The notes under the pieces were generated by a model. It did not search any database. It was not told the DNA's origin and was given only the letters and a program-made list of their open reading frames with translations. A stretch of 64,000 nucleotides of DNA from NCBI RefSeq assembly GCF_000484635.1, contig NZ_AXVM01000006.1, forward strand, positions 186,001 through 250,000, read 5' to 3'. Every line of letters starts with the position of its first letter. Positions within the stretch are counted from its first letter, which is position 1. The position numbers and the translations under genes were made by a program. This document shows, piece after piece, positions 43,778 through 54,220 of the stretch. The stretch is from Comamonas badia DSM 17552. GTDB taxonomy: Bacteria > Pseudomonadota > Gammaproteobacteria > Burkholderiales > Burkholderiaceae_C.

Positions 43778-46700
43778 TCAACCCACCCAGCGGCGCGCAT
43801 TGCGCCACAGGCGCATCCAGGGGCTGAAGGCCGAGGCGTCACCGGACGTCCAGCTCATCTGGATATTGCGGAACACCCGTTCGGGGTGGGGCATCATGGC
43901 GGTGAAGCGCCCGTCGGCGGTCGTGACCGCCGTCAGGCCTTCGGGGCTGCCGTTGGGGTTGGCGGGGTAGGCATCGGTCACTTGGCCGTGGTTATCCACG
44001 AAGCGCAGCGCGCGCACCACGCCGGCCGCGTCGCCGCGCTGCGCGAAGCTCGCGTAGCCCTCGCCGTGCGAGACGACGATGGGCAGGCGGCTGCCCGCCA
44101 TGCCGGCAAAGAAGATGCTGGGCGAATCGAGCACCTCCACCATCGAGAGGCGCGCCTCGAAGCGGTGGCTCTGGTTGGTGGTGAAGCGCGGCCAGGCCTG
44201 GGCGCCGGGGATGATCTCGGAGAGCTCGGCGAACATCTGGCAGCCGTTGCAAACGCCAAGCGCGAAGGTGCCGGCGCGGCCGAAGAATTGCTGGAAGGAT
44301 TCGGACAGGCGCTCGTTGAAGGTGATGGAGCGCGCCCAGCCGACGCCCGCGCCCAGCGTATCGCCGTAGCTGAAGCCGCCGCAGGCGACGATGCCCTTGA
44401 AGTCCGCGAGCTGGGCACGCCCGGCCTGCAGGTCGCTCATGTGCACGTCCACCGCGTCGAATCCGGCGGCGGTGAAGGCGTAGGCCATTTCGACGTGCGA
44501 ATTCACGCCCTGCTCGCGCAGCACGGCGACGCGGGGTTTGGAGAGGTTCAAATACGGCGCCGCGACATCCTCGGCGGGATCAAAGCTCAGGTGCTGGTGC
44601 AGGCCGGGGTTGGACGGATCGCCCGCGCTGGCGTGCTCGGCATCGGCGCAGGCGGGGTTGTCGCGGCCCCGGGCGATCTTCCAGCTCACGGTGTCCCAGA
44701 CCTGGTGCAGGTTTTCGAGCGTGGCACCAAAGACCTTCTTCGCGTCGCGCCAGACTTGCAGCTCGCCCTTGCCCGCCTGCATCGGCGAGGATGCGGGCCG
44801 GGTCTTGCCGATGAGGTGGCTGCACTGGATCAGGCCGTGCTCGCGCAGCACCTGCATCACGGCCTCGCGCTCGGCGGTGCGGATTTGCAGTACCACGCCC
44901 AACTCTTCGTTGAACAGCGCACGCAGCGTGAGTACGTCGCGGCGGCCGCTGATCTGCTTGGTCCAGTCCTTGGCTTCGAAGCTGTCCATGCGGCCGTCCT
45001 GGATGCCGTCGCCCTCGCTCACGAGCATGTCCACGTTGAGCGCCACGCCGACCTGGCCCGCAAACGCCATTTCGGCCACGGTGGCGATCAGGCCGCCGTC
45101 GCTGCGGTCGTGGTAGGCGAGGATCAGGCCCTTGGCGCGCAGCGCGTTGATGGCGGCGACGAGGCGCTTGATATCTTCAGCATCATCCAGGTCGGGCGTG
45201 GTGGTTCCGGGGGCGCCGAGCACCTCGCCGAGCACCGAGCCGCCCATGCGCATCCTGCCGCGGCCCAGGTCGATCAGCACGAGAGAGCTGTCCTTCACCG
45301 TACGGTCAAGCTGCGCCGTGAATGTGCCGCGCACGTCGGCGAGCGTGGCAAAGGCGCTCACGATCAGGCTCACGGGCGAGACGACCTTTTTCTGCGCGCC
45401 ACCATCGCTCCACTGCGTGCGCATCGAGAGGCTGTCCTTGCCCACGGGAATCGAGACGCCCAGCTGCGGGCACAGCTGCATGCCGACGGAGTGCACCGTG
45501 TCGTACAGCGCAGCATCTTCACCGGGTTCGCCGCAGGCGGCCATCCAGTTGGCGGAGAGCTTGACGCGGGGCAGTTCGATGGGCGCGGCCAGCAGGTTGG
45601 TGATGGCTTCTGCCACCGCCATGCGCCCGGAGGCCGGGGCGTCGAGCGCGGCGATCGGCGTGCGCTCGCCCATGGCCATGGCCTCGCCGGCAAAACCGCT
45701 GTAGTCCGCGAGCGTGACGGCCACGTCGGCCACCGGCAGTTGCCAGGGGCCGACCATCTGGTCGCGGTGCGTCAGGCCGCCGACGCTGCGGTCGCCGATG
45801 GTGACGAGGAAACGCTTGCTCGCCACCGTGGGGTGGGCGAGCACTTCGATGACCGCTTTTTCCAGCGGGAGGTCGTCCAGCGGCAATTCCTTACCCTGGC
45901 GTGTGATGCGCGTGACGTCCCGCTGCATCTTGGGCGGCTTGCCCAAGAGCACTTCCATCGGCATGTCCACGGGGTATTCGCCCTCTCCCCTGTCGGGAGA
46001 GGGCTGGGGTGGGGGCGTGGGCGCATCACTGGCGCGCAAGCCCCCATCCCTGCCTTCCCCCAGAGGGGAAAGGAGTAAATCCACATTGCCAACGACCAAC
46101 TGGCGCTCTTCGGTCGCCGTGCCGACGACGGCGAACGGACAGCGCTCGCGCTCGCACAGCGCCTGGAATTGGGGCAGCGAATCCGGCGCGATCGCCAGCA
46201 CGTAGCGCTCCTGGCTTTCGTTGCTCCAGATTTCCCTGGGCGACAGGCCCGATTCCTCCAGCGGCACGGCACGCAGATCAAAGCGCGCACCACGCCCGGC
46301 GTCGTTGACCAACTCAGGGAAGGCGTTGGAGAGCCCGCCCGCGCCCACGTCGTGGATCGCCAGGATGGGGTTGGCCTCGGCCAGCAGCGTGCACTGGTTG
46401 ATGACCTCCTGCGCGCGGCGCTCGATCTCGGGGTTGCCGCGCTGCACGGAATCAAAGTCGAGATCGGCGGAGTTGGTGCCGCTGGCCATCGAGCTGGCCG
46501 CGCCGCCGCCCATGCCGATGCGCATGCCGGGGCCGCCCAGCTGCACCAGCAGGGTGCCTGCCGGGAAGGCAATTTTTTTGGTCAGGCGCGCGTCTATGCT
46601 GCCCAGCCCGCCGGCGATCATGATGGGCTTGTGGTAACCGCGCTGCACGCCATCGACCACCATCTCGTACTCACGGAAATAGCCCGCAAGGTTCGGTCGG

Positions 46701-47866
46701 CCGAACTCGTTGTTGAAGGCCGCGCCGCCCAGCGGCCCCTCGGTCATGATCTGCAGGGGGCTGGCGATGTGCTCGGGTCTGCCCACCTCGCTGCCCCAGA
46801 GCTTGGAGACCGTGAAGCCCGTGAGCCCCGCCTTGGGGCGCGAGCCGCGGCCGGTGGCACCCTCGTCGCGAATCTCGCCGCCGGCGCCGGTCGAAGCGCC
46901 GGGGAAGGGGGAGATGGCCGTGGGGTGGTTGTGCGTTTCCACCTTCATCAGCACATGGCGCAGCATCTCTTGTTTTTGATAGCTGCTCGCGTTTGCTGCA
47001 TCTGCGTTAGATGCCGATTTGGCTGCAAATTCTTGTACCTGCCAGCCTTCCATGACGGAAGCGTTGTCGGCATAGGCGACGATGGTGTGCCGCGGCGCGC
47101 TGGCCTCGGTGTGGCGGATCATGCCGAACAGGGTTTTCTCCTGCGGCGCGCCATCGATCGTGAACTCGGCGTTGAAGATCTTGTGGCGGCAATGCTCGCT
47201 GTTGGCTTGCGCGAACATCATCAACTCCACGTCGGTGGGGTTGCGCCTGAGCTCGGTGAAGGCTTTGACGAGGTAATCGATTTCATCATCCGCCAGCGCC
47301 AGGCCCCAGGCGGTATTGGCCTGCACCAGCGCCGCCCTGCCCTTGGCGAGCACGTCCACCTGCGCCATGGGCTCGGCCTCAAGGCGGGTGAAGAGCTGTT
47401 CGGCCTCGCCGCGGGTGGCAAACACCGATTCGGTCATGCGGTCGTGCAGCAGCGCGGCGATCTGCGCGCGCTGTCCGGGCGTGAGCTCGGTCTTGCCGCC
47501 CAGCGGCCCGCCCTTGAGCACCAGCCGGTATTCGGTCACGCGCTCGATGCGCTGCACCGCCAGGCCGCAATTGCGCGCGATATCGGTGGCTTTCGATGCC
47601 CAGGGCGAAATGGTGCCCATGCGCGGGGCGACGATCAGCCGTTCGCCGCCCTCCTCGCCCTCATGGGCCTCGCCATAGGTGAGCAGGGCCGCGAGACGCT
47701 CGCGTTCAGCCGCCTGCAGTCCCTGCGCCGTCGCCACCAGATGCAGGTAGCGCGCACCCATGGCGCCGATCCTGGGATGGATGGCCCGCAGCTGGGGCAG
47801 CAGCTGGGCCGCGCGAAAGGAACCAAGGGCATTGCTGCCGGCAAACAGGGTGATATGCAGGGACAC
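43778..47866 (-). CDS. purL: Phosphoribosylformylglycinamidine synthase, with two in-frame repeat insertions
   Basis: This ~1362-residue large-type PurL makes FGAM from FGAR, glutamine and ATP. Family marks are [77 protein letters not shown] and [10 protein letters not shown]. The C-terminal glutaminase has [15 protein letters not shown], the catalytic [13 protein letters not shown] and HGEGYASF...HPERVFRN. Two stretches are foreign to the family and coincide with DNA repeats: residues ~278-299 (palindromic repeat at 46972-47034) and ~598-629 (two-armed repeat at 45981-46075). Both keep frame and lie in linker regions. The start is GTG 47866 ([13 protein letters not shown]); no strong ribosome site is visible. 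Confidence 0.95.
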   Translation of the reverse strand: MSLHITLFAGSNALGSFRAAQLLPQLRAIHPRIGAMGARYLHLVATAQGLQAAERERLAALLTYGEAHEGEEGGERLIVAPRMGTISPWASKATDIARNCGLAVQRIERVTEYRLVLKGGPLGGKTELTPGQRAQIAALLHDRMTESVFATRGEAEQLFTRLEAEPMAQVDVLAKGRAALVQANTAWGLALADDEIDYLVKAFTELRRNPTDVELMMFAQANSEHCRHKIFNAEFTIDGAPQEKTLFGMIRHTEASAPRHTIVAYADNASVMEGWQVQEFAAKSASNADAANASSYQKQEMLRHVLMKVETHNHPTAISPFPGASTGAGGEIRDEGATGRGSRPKAGLTGFTVSKLWGSEVGRPEHIASPLQIMTEGPLGGAAFNNEFGRPNLAGYFREYEMVVDGVQRGYHKPIMIAGGLGSIDARLTKKIAFPAGTLLVQLGGPGMRIGMGGGAASSMASGTNSADLDFDSVQRGNPEIERRAQEVINQCTLLAEANPILAIHDVGAGGLSNAFPELVNDAGRGARFDLRAVPLEESGLSPREIWSNESQERYVLAIAPDSLPQFQALCERERCPFAVVGTATEERQLVVGNVDLLLSPLGEGRDGGLRASDAPTPPPQPSPDRGEGEYPVDMPMEVLLGKPPKMQRDVTRITRQGKELPLDDLPLEKAVIEVLAHPTVASKRFLVTIGDRSVGGLTHRDQMVGPWQLPVADVAVTLADYSGFAGEAMAMGERTPIAALDAPASGRMAVAEAITNLLAAPIELPRVKLSANWMAACGEPGEDAALYDTVHSVGMQLCPQLGVSIPVGKDSLSMRTQWSDGGAQKKVVSPVSLIVSAFATLADVRGTFTAQLDRTVKDSSLVLIDLGRGRMRMGGSVLGEVLGAPGTTTPDLDDAEDIKRLVAAINALRAKGLILAYHDRSDGGLIATVAEMAFAGQVGVALNVDMLVSEGDGIQDGRMDSFEAKDWTKQISGRRDVLTLRALFNEELGVVLQIRTAEREAVMQVLREHGLIQCSHLIGKTRPASSPMQAGKGELQVWRDAKKVFGATLENLHQVWDTVSWKIARGRDNPACADAEHASAGDPSNPGLHQHLSFDPAEDVAAPYLNLSKPRVAVLREQGVNSHVEMAYAFTAAGFDAVDVHMSDLQAGRAQLADFKGIVACGGFSYGDTLGAGVGWARSITFNERLSESFQQFFGRAGTFALGVCNGCQMFAELSEIIPGAQAWPRFTTNQSHRFEARLSMVEVLDSPSIFFAGMAGSRLPIVVSHGEGYASFAQRGDAAGVVRALRFVDNHGQVTDAYPANPNGSPEGLTAVTTADGRFTAMMPHPERVFRNIQMSWTSGDASAFSPWMRLWRNARRWVG
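45981..46075. repeat. Two-armed GC-rich repeat inserted in frame in purL
   Basis: The left arm (45981-46015) is CCCTCTCCCCTGTCGGGAGA, then GGGCTGGGGTGGGGG. The right arm (46041-46075) is CCCCCATCCCTGCCTTCCCC, then CAGAGGGGAAAGGAG. A 25-base spacer lies between. The arms match those at 27731-27843. Read on the purL strand it encodes [16 protein letters not shown] and [16 protein letters not shown], a low-complexity loop not found in PurL proteins I know. Confidence 0.9.
46972..47034 (+). repeat. GATAGCTGC palindromic repeat inserted in frame in purL
   Basis: The copy reads GTTTTTGATAGCTGCTCGCG, then TTTGCTGCATCTGCGTTAGA and TGCCGATTTGGCTGCAAAT. It has the full consensus layout (GATAGCTGC, arm, loop, arm, tail ATTTGGC..AAA). 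In purL, on the opposite strand, it encodes [20 protein letters not shown], an Ala/Ser/Asn-rich stretch just ahead of the conserved [12 protein letters not shown] block. Confidence 0.9.
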
Positions 47867-48008
47867 GAAAGAGCCTGACGGTCGGGCAAAGCCGGCGCCC
47901 GCGCACGCCGCTGACTGGGGCTGGCGCAGGTATCCGGCAAGGAGGGTTGGAGGAAGTGGCGATTTTAGTGACCCAGCACGAATGGATTGCGAATGGGATA
48001 ATTTCGCG

Positions 48009-48824
48009 ATGACCATAGAAATCAAGGACGCAGCGGGCATTGCCGGCATGCGCGAGGCCTGCCGCCTGGCGGCCGAGGTGCTCGACTACATCGCCCCGCA
48101 CATCGTGCCCGGCCTGCCCACCATCGAAATCGACCGCCTGGGCGCGGAGTGCATGAAGCAGCAGGGCACGGTCTCCGCCACCATCGGCTACCAGCCGCCG
48201 GGCTACCCGCCTTACCCGGGCTACCTGTGCACCTCGGTGAACCACGTCGTCTGCCACGGCATCCCGAACGAAAAGCCGCTCAAGAAGGGCGACATCGTCA
48301 ATGTGGATGTCACCGTGATCACCAAGGACGGCTGGTTCGGCGACACCAGCCGCACCTACCTCGTGGGCGAGTGCTCGATTGCCGCCAAACGCCTCGTCAA
48401 GCTCACTTACGAATCCATGTGGCTGGGCATCCAGCAGGTACGCCCCGGCGCGCACCTGGGCGACATCGGCCACGCGATCCAGGTGTTTGCCGAGGACCAG
48501 GGGCTTTCGGTGGTGCGCGAATTCTGCGGCCACGGCATCGGCAGGAAATTCCATGACGAGCCCCAGGTGCTGCACTACGGACGCCCCGGCACGGGTGTCG
48601 AGCTCAAGCCCGGCATGACCTTCACGATCGAGCCCATGCTCAACCTGGGCAGGCGCGACATCAAGGAGCTGGGCAAGGACGGCTGGACCATCATCACCAA
48701 GGACCACAGCCTCTCGGCGCAGTGGGAGCACACCGTTCTGGTCACCGAAACGGGTTTTGACGTGCTCACGCTCTCGCCGCAATACCCGCCGCTGCCGGAT
48801 TTCGTCACCGCGACGGCGACCTGA
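48009..48824 (+). CDS. map: Methionine aminopeptidase, type I
   Basis: This 271-residue metalloprotease removes the initiator methionine. Metal ligands are visible in [20 protein letters not shown] (two Asp), [12 protein letters not shown] (His), TIEPML (Glu) and WEHTVLVT (Glu). [13 protein letters not shown] carries the substrate-pocket His. The length is typical of the type Ia form, with no N-terminal extension. It is divergent from purL with 142 bases between. As in E. coli, glnD follows, 25 bases downstream. Confidence 0.96.
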   Translation: MTIEIKDAAGIAGMREACRLAAEVLDYIAPHIVPGLPTIEIDRLGAECMKQQGTVSATIGYQPPGYPPYPGYLCTSVNHVVCHGIPNEKPLKKGDIVNVDVTVITKDGWFGDTSRTYLVGECSIAAKRLVKLTYESMWLGIQQVRPGAHLGDIGHAIQVFAEDQGLSVVREFCGHGIGRKFHDEPQVLHYGRPGTGVELKPGMTFTIEPMLNLGRRDIKELGKDGWTIITKDHSLSAQWEHTVLVTETGFDVLTLSPQYPPLPDFVTATAT

Positions 48825-48849
48825 CACAGGCGTTTTTGCGCGCAGGGCC

Positions 48850-51468
48850 ATGGACGCGCACATCGCTGCCGAACAGGCCCGCTACCAGACGCGCCGCGCC
48901 GCTTTGCTGCAGTCCCTGCTGGACCCGGCGCTGCATCCACGCGGTGTGCATCGCCTGCTGCGCGGCCTCTCCGATGCCACGGACGCCCTGCTGCGCGCCC
49001 TCTGGCAGTCGCTCCATCCTGGCCCCGGTCCGGCGCTCATCGCCATCGGCGGCTACGGGCGCAGGCAGCTGTTCCCGCATTCGGATGTCGATGTGCTGGT
49101 GCTGGTGCCAGACGGCGGCGCCACCGCCGCCATAGAAACCTTCATCGCCCGCTGCTGGGATGCGGGGCTGCCGATAGGCTCCAGCGTACGCACGCGAGCC
49201 GAGTGCCTTGCCGCCTGCGCCGAGGACATCACGCTGCAGACGGCGCTGCTCGAATCGCGCCGACTGTCCGGCAGCGCGCAGGCGTTCGAGGCTCTGCAGC
49301 AAGCCCATGCGCGCCAGCTCGATGCGCGGGCGTTCGTCCAGGCCAAGCTCCTGGAGCTGCACCAGCGCCACACCCGGTACGAACATACGCCATACGCGCT
49401 GGAGCCGGATTGCAAGGAATCGCCCGGCGGGCTGCGCGATCTGCATCTTGTCCTCTGGCTGGCGCGCGCTGCCGGCGTGGGCGCCAGCTGGAAGGCGCTG
49501 GCGCAGCACGGCCTGGCGACCGCGTATGAAGTGCGCCAGCTGGAGCGCAACGAGGCGCTGCTGTGCCTGATCCGAGCGCGCCTGCATGCGGTGGCCGGGC
49601 GGCGGGAGGACCGGCTGGCCTTTGACCTGCAAGCCAGCGTGGCCCAGGCCTTCGGCCTTGCGGATGCCACAGGCCCAGGTGGACGCCGGCAGCGCGCCAG
49701 CGAACAGCTGATGCGCCGCTATTACTGGGCAGCCAAGGCGGTCACGCAGCTCACGCAGATCCTGCGCCTGGAAATCGAGGAGCGGCTACGGCCATCGACG
49801 GCGCCGCTGATACTGATAGACGCCGAGTTTCTCGACAAGAACGGCCTGCTGGAAATTGGGCGCGACGACCTCTACCAGCGCAAGCCCCAGGCCATCGTGC
49901 GCACTTTTCTGCGCTACCAGTCCACGCCGGGCATCCAAGGGCTTTCAGTGCGCACGCTGCGCGCGCTCTACAACGCCCGCCCGCTGATGGACCAGGCCTT
50001 TCGCGAAGACGAAGCCAACCGCGCCTGCTTCATGCAGATCCTGCGTGAACCCAGCGGCGTGACGCATGCCCTGCGGCTGATGAATCAGACCTCGGTCCTC
50101 GGGCGGCTGCTGTGGCCGTTTCGGCGCATCGTCGGGCAGATGCAGCACGACCTGTTCCACGCCTATACGGTGGACCAGCACATTCTGATGGTGGTGCGCA
50201 ACCTGCGGCGTTTCTTCATGGCCGAGCATGCACACGAATTCCCGCTGTGCTCGCAATTGGCCGCAGGCTGGGACAAACCCTGGATCCTCACCATCGCCGC
50301 GCTGTTTCACGACATCGGCAAGGGCCGCGGCGGCAACCATTCCGCGATCGGCGCCAGTGAGGTGCGGCGCTTTTGCCGGCAGTACGCTGCGCACGGCATT
50401 TCGGCTCAGGACGCCCGGCTGATCGAATTTCTCGTTGCCGAACACCTGTTTATGAGCCAGGTGGCACAAAAGCAGGACCTGAGCGATCCGGCGGTGATTG
50501 CCGCGTTCGCGCAACGCATGGGCGACGAGCGCCGCCTCACGGCCCTTTACCTGCTGACGGTGGCGGACATCCGCGGCACCAGCCCGCGCGTATGGACCGC
50601 GTGGAAGGGCAAGCTGCTGCTCGATCTCTACCACCAGGCGCTCGCCGTGCTGGGCGGGCGTACGCCCGACGCCGCCACCGAAGTGGAAGAGCGCAAGCGC
50701 GATGCGCGCGTGCTGCTGGCCCTGCACGCCCTGCCGCGCGGCGCGAATGAGGCGCTGTGGCGCACGCTGAATGTGGGCTACTTCATGCAGCACGACGCGG
50801 CCGATATCGCCTGGCACACCCGCCAGCTGTATGAAGTGATAGGCAGCACCAGCCCGGTGGTGCGCGCGCGGCCTTCGCTGGCGGGCGACGGCCTGCAGGT
50901 GCTGGTCTACACGCCCGACCAGGCAGAGCTTTTTCTGCGCATCTGCGGCTACTTTGACCGCACCGGGTTTTCCATCCTCGCGGCGCGCATCCACACCACG
51001 CTGAACGGCCACGCGCTCGATACCTTCCAGGTGGCTGCCCGGCACGCGGAGAGTGGCGCGCGCGAACTGATCGCGCTGATCGAAAACGGCCTGCCGCTGG
51101 CGATCGATCTGCGTACGCCACTGCCGCAGCCCAGCCACCGGCGGCTGTCGCGCCGTGCGCGCAGCTTCCCCGTAGCGCCGCGCATCGCGCTGCGGCCCGA
51201 TGAGCAGCACGAGCGCTGGATTCTGGAGATTTCGGCCACCGACCGCGCCGGGCTGCTGTACCTGATCGCCGGCGTGCTGGCGCGCCACGGGCTCAGCGTG
51301 CAGCTGGCCAAGGTCGGCACGCTGGGAGAGCGTGCAGAAGATACGTTTCTGATAGCAGGCGAGGCTCTGAGCAACAGCGCGCGGCAACTGCGCATCGAGG
51401 CCGAGCTGCTCGACGCGCTGGCAGACGCCGACGATCAGTCCAGCTCGGGCGCGATGCCCTCGGCGTAG
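48850..51468 (+). CDS. glnD: PII uridylyltransferase/uridylyl-removing enzyme
   Basis: This 872-residue nitrogen sensor modifies PII according to glutamine. Domains in order: a nucleotidyltransferase with IGGYGRRQLFPHSDVDVLVL near residues 64-83; a GlnD-linker region; an HD hydrolase domain with FHAYTVDQHILMVVRNL and AALFHDIGKGRGG near 480; then two ACT domains for glutamine (LQVLVYTPDQAELFLRICG and WILEISATDRAGLLYLIAG). All key residues are present. Its last 34 bases overlap the end of sbcB on the other strand. Confidence 0.96.
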   Translation: MDAHIAAEQARYQTRRAALLQSLLDPALHPRGVHRLLRGLSDATDALLRALWQSLHPGPGPALIAIGGYGRRQLFPHSDVDVLVLVPDGGATAAIETFIARCWDAGLPIGSSVRTRAECLAACAEDITLQTALLESRRLSGSAQAFEALQQAHARQLDARAFVQAKLLELHQRHTRYEHTPYALEPDCKESPGGLRDLHLVLWLARAAGVGASWKALAQHGLATAYEVRQLERNEALLCLIRARLHAVAGRREDRLAFDLQASVAQAFGLADATGPGGRRQRASEQLMRRYYWAAKAVTQLTQILRLEIEERLRPSTAPLILIDAEFLDKNGLLEIGRDDLYQRKPQAIVRTFLRYQSTPGIQGLSVRTLRALYNARPLMDQAFREDEANRACFMQILREPSGVTHALRLMNQTSVLGRLLWPFRRIVGQMQHDLFHAYTVDQHILMVVRNLRRFFMAEHAHEFPLCSQLAAGWDKPWILTIAALFHDIGKGRGGNHSAIGASEVRRFCRQYAAHGISAQDARLIEFLVAEHLFMSQVAQKQDLSDPAVIAAFAQRMGDERRLTALYLLTVADIRGTSPRVWTAWKGKLLLDLYHQALAVLGGRTPDAATEVEERKRDARVLLALHALPRGANEALWRTLNVGYFMQHDAADIAWHTRQLYEVIGSTSPVVRARPSLAGDGLQVLVYTPDQAELFLRICGYFDRTGFSILAARIHTTLNGHALDTFQVAARHAESGARELIALIENGLPLAIDLRTPLPQPSHRRLSRRARSFPVAPRIALRPDEQHERWILEISATDRAGLLYLIAGVLARHGLSVQLAKVGTLGERAEDTFLIAGEALSNSARQLRIEAELLDALADADDQSSSGAMPSA

Positions 51469-52871
51469 TCATAGACCGCCTCCAGAATGGCCTGGTTGCG
51501 CCCGTCAGCGTCGGCGCCCAGGGCATCCAGCTGCTCGAACAGCGCATCGAAGGTGCGGGCGCCGCCTTCGCCCTGCGTCAGCACGGCGATGCGGTGGGCC
51601 TGCCAGCGTGCCTGCTCCTCGGGTGCCAGCGTTTCAGGGAAATTGCGCGCGCGATAGCGGAACAGCAGCTCTGTCAGGCGTGCATCATCAAAGCCACCGC
51701 GCGCCTGTGCCAGATCCCGCGGAGACAGGGCCCGCAGACGCTGCAGGCGCCGGCGGTCTTCGTTGCCGAGAAAGCCGCCATACAAGTCCTGGTCCACATC
51801 GGGCGTGGGTTCCTCGGGCCGCGCGTAGACCTGCGGCCAGATGGCGCTCATGTCCGGCAGCTGGCGCGCCGCCTCGGCATGGCGCGCCGCCTGCTCCAGG
51901 TTGATGCCCCATTTCTCAGCCAGCACCGGCGTGAGCGTGGCCAGATTGCCCACCACCATGGGCGATTTGTTCAGGTGCACACCCTTCACCGGCAGCCGCG
52001 CCACCCCCTCGGGCAAATCCTGGCTGCGCGTGAACAGGCGGGTGCGCAGCTCCTGCACCGACAGCGCGGCGAGCGGCGCGGGGTCGTGCGCCAAATCCCA
52101 GGCCAGCAGCTCGTTCTTGTTCGTCGGGTGCGTCGCCAGCGGCCACATCACCGCCAGGCAGCCGCGCTCGGCCGGGAACATGCCGGAGACATGAAGGAAA
52201 GGCCTTGCGGTGTCTTGCGTCGCCGGCAGGCGCAGTTCCTGCGCAACGCGCTCCTTTTTATGAAGCGCAAGGGCAAAATCGAACAGCTTTGGGTTGTGCT
52301 GGCGGATGAGCCTGGCGAGCGCGATCGTCGCGCGCACGTCCGAGAGCGCGTCGTGCGCCGCCTCATGCGCAATGCCGTTGGCCTGCGTGAGCTTTTCCAG
52401 CCGAAAGCTCGGCTTGCCCTCCACCACCGGCCAGTGGATGCCCTCCGGGCGCAGCGCATAGGCCATGCGCACCACGTCCAGCAGATCCCAGCGCCCGCAC
52501 TCGTTCTGCCACTCGCGCGCATAGGGGTCGATCAGGTTGCGCCAGAAGAGAAAGCGGGTGATTTCATCGTCGAAGCGGATGGTGTTGTAGCCCACGCCAA
52601 TGGTGCCGGGCCGGGCCATCTCGGCTTCGATGCGCGCGGCAAATTCGCATTCCGGCAGGCCTCTTTCCAGGCACTGCTGCGGCGTGATGCCGGTGATGAG
52701 GCAGGCGCCGGGGTCGGGCAGGTAGTCGTCCGCCGGTCGGCAGTACAGCATGACGGGTTCGCCGATTTCGTTCAGGCCGGCATCGGTGCGGATGGCGGCG
52801 AACTGCGCCGGGCGGTCGCGGCGCGTGTCGGTACCAAAAGTTTCGTAATCGTGCCAGAGAAAAGTGTGCAT
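51435..52871 (-). CDS. sbcB: Exodeoxyribonuclease I
   Basis: This 478-residue 3'-5' single-strand DNA exonuclease acts in recombination and mismatch repair. The DEDDh nuclease motifs are FLWHDYETFGTD (Asp, Glu), GYNTIRFDDEITRF (Asp) and AHEAAHDALSDVRATIAL (His, Asp). The SH3-like and helical C-terminal parts of ExoI follow (HVSGMFPAERGCLAVMWPL, KGVHLNKSPMVV). The gene is tail-to-tail with glnD and overlaps it by 34 bases. It is divergent from mltB, with only 71 bases between the two starts for both promoters. Confidence 0.95.
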   Translation of the reverse strand: MHTFLWHDYETFGTDTRRDRPAQFAAIRTDAGLNEIGEPVMLYCRPADDYLPDPGACLITGITPQQCLERGLPECEFAARIEAEMARPGTIGVGYNTIRFDDEITRFLFWRNLIDPYAREWQNECGRWDLLDVVRMAYALRPEGIHWPVVEGKPSFRLEKLTQANGIAHEAAHDALSDVRATIALARLIRQHNPKLFDFALALHKKERVAQELRLPATQDTARPFLHVSGMFPAERGCLAVMWPLATHPTNKNELLAWDLAHDPAPLAALSVQELRTRLFTRSQDLPEGVARLPVKGVHLNKSPMVVGNLATLTPVLAEKWGINLEQAARHAEAARQLPDMSAIWPQVYARPEEPTPDVDQDLYGGFLGNEDRRRLQRLRALSPRDLAQARGGFDDARLTELLFRYRARNFPETLAPEEQARWQAHRIAVLTQGEGGARTFDALFEQLDALGADADGRNQAILEAVYDYAEGIAPELD

Positions 52872-52942
52872 GGGCGTAAAGCGCGGGCGGGATTGCAGTA
52901 TGCCTGCCCAAAGGCAGGTCCAGACTTGGGCACAATCCTGCC

Positions 52943-54220
52943 ATGCGCTCTCCCTCTGGTTCCCTCGCGCGTGCTCCCGCCCTGTTGCTCACCCTGGCGG
53001 CCCTGCTGGGCGCGGCCAGTTGCACCACCCTGGCCGCGCCCCCGGCTGCGGCGGACACCGCCAGCGAGGCCGACGGCTTCGGCGCGTGGATCGCCGGTTT
53101 TTCCAAGGAGGCGCTGCAGGCCGGCATCAGCCGTGCAACGCTGGACGCCACGCTCGCGCGCGCGCGCTGGCTGCCGCAAGTGATCGAACTCGACAGCGCC
53201 CAGCCCGAGTTCGTGCGCCCGGTCTGGCAATACCTGGATGGCGCCGTCTCGGCGCAGCGCATCCAGGCCGGCAGGCTGCAGCGCCAGCGCTACGCCGCGG
53301 CCTTTCAGGCGGCGGTGCAGCGCTACGGCGTGCCCGACAGCATCGTCACCGCCATCTGGGGCATAGAGAGCAGCTACGGCGCGCACTTCGGCAATTTCCG
53401 CACCATCGACGCGCTGGCCACGCTGGCCTATGACGGACGCCGGCGCGACTGGGCCAAGGGCGAGCTGATGGCGGCGCTCACCATCGTGGACAAGGGTTAC
53501 ATGCCGGCGGCGGCGCTGATCGGCTCCTGGGCCGGTGCCATGGGCAACACGCAGTTCCTGCCGTCGATTTACCTGAAGTACGCCGTCGATGCCGATGGCG
53601 ACGGCAAACGCGACATCTGGAACAGCATCCCGGATGTGATCGCGTCCACCGCCAATTTCCTCGCGCAGTCGGGCTGGCGCCCGAGCGAGCCCTGGGGCAC
53701 GGAAGTGCGGCTGCCCGCCGGCTTTGACTACAGCCGCACCGAGCTGACCCTGCGCCAGGACAGCGACGCCTGGGCGGCACAGGGCGTGCGCGGCATGGAC
53801 GGCCAGCCGCTGCCGGTGATGCGCGACGCCTCCATCCTCACGCCCGCCGGCGCACGCGGGCCGGCGGTGATGGTGGGCAACAACTTCCGCGTGCTGCTGC
53901 TCTACAACAGCTCCACCAGCTACGCGCTGGCCGTGGCTCTGCTGGCGCAGCAGATCGACGGCGGCCCGGGCCTGCTCGCCCTCTGGCCGCGGCAGATCAA
54001 ACCGCTCGCGCGCACCGAGATCGAAGCGATGCAGCTGGCGCTCAACCAGCTGGGGCTGGACGCGGGCGAGATCGACGGCGTGTTCGGCCCCGCCACCCGC
54101 GCCGGGCTGCGCCGCTACCAGCAGCGCCTGGGGCAGACCGCGGACGGCTACCCCACGCAGGAGCTGCTGCAGCGCCTGATGCAACAGACCGACAAAAACA
54201 CCAGTACCAGCAAGCCATGA
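52943..54220 (+). CDS. mltB: Lytic murein transglycosylase B family (GH103) with peptidoglycan-binding domain
   Basis: This 425-residue envelope enzyme cleaves glycan strands of peptidoglycan. The N-terminal hydrophobic segment ends LLGAASCTTLA, with a weak lipobox whose Cys27 could be lipidated. The GH103 core contains VTAIWGIESSYGAHFGNF, with the catalytic Glu, then GSWAGAMGNTQFLPSIYLKY and DGDGKRDIWNSIPD. A C-terminal peptidoglycan-binding domain follows (LNQLGLDAGEIDGVFGPATR). Membrane attachment versus soluble periplasmic form is uncertain. Its stop overlaps the next gene (ATGA). Confidence 0.92.
   Translation: MRSPSGSLARAPALLLTLAALLGAASCTTLAAPPAAADTASEADGFGAWIAGFSKEALQAGISRATLDATLARARWLPQVIELDSAQPEFVRPVWQYLDGAVSAQRIQAGRLQRQRYAAAFQAAVQRYGVPDSIVTAIWGIESSYGAHFGNFRTIDALATLAYDGRRRDWAKGELMAALTIVDKGYMPAAALIGSWAGAMGNTQFLPSIYLKYAVDADGDGKRDIWNSIPDVIASTANFLAQSGWRPSEPWGTEVRLPAGFDYSRTELTLRQDSDAWAAQGVRGMDGQPLPVMRDASILTPAGARGPAVMVGNNFRVLLLYNSSTSYALAVALLAQQIDGGPGLLALWPRQIKPLARTEIEAMQLALNQLGLDAGEIDGVFGPATRAGLRRYQQRLGQTADGYPTQELLQRLMQQTDKNTSTSKP

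Noticed and set aside
43643-47878. Long plus-strand frames opposite purL
   Set aside because: Shadow frames of purL. Composition is biased and no domain is visible; the purL reading explains the conservation.
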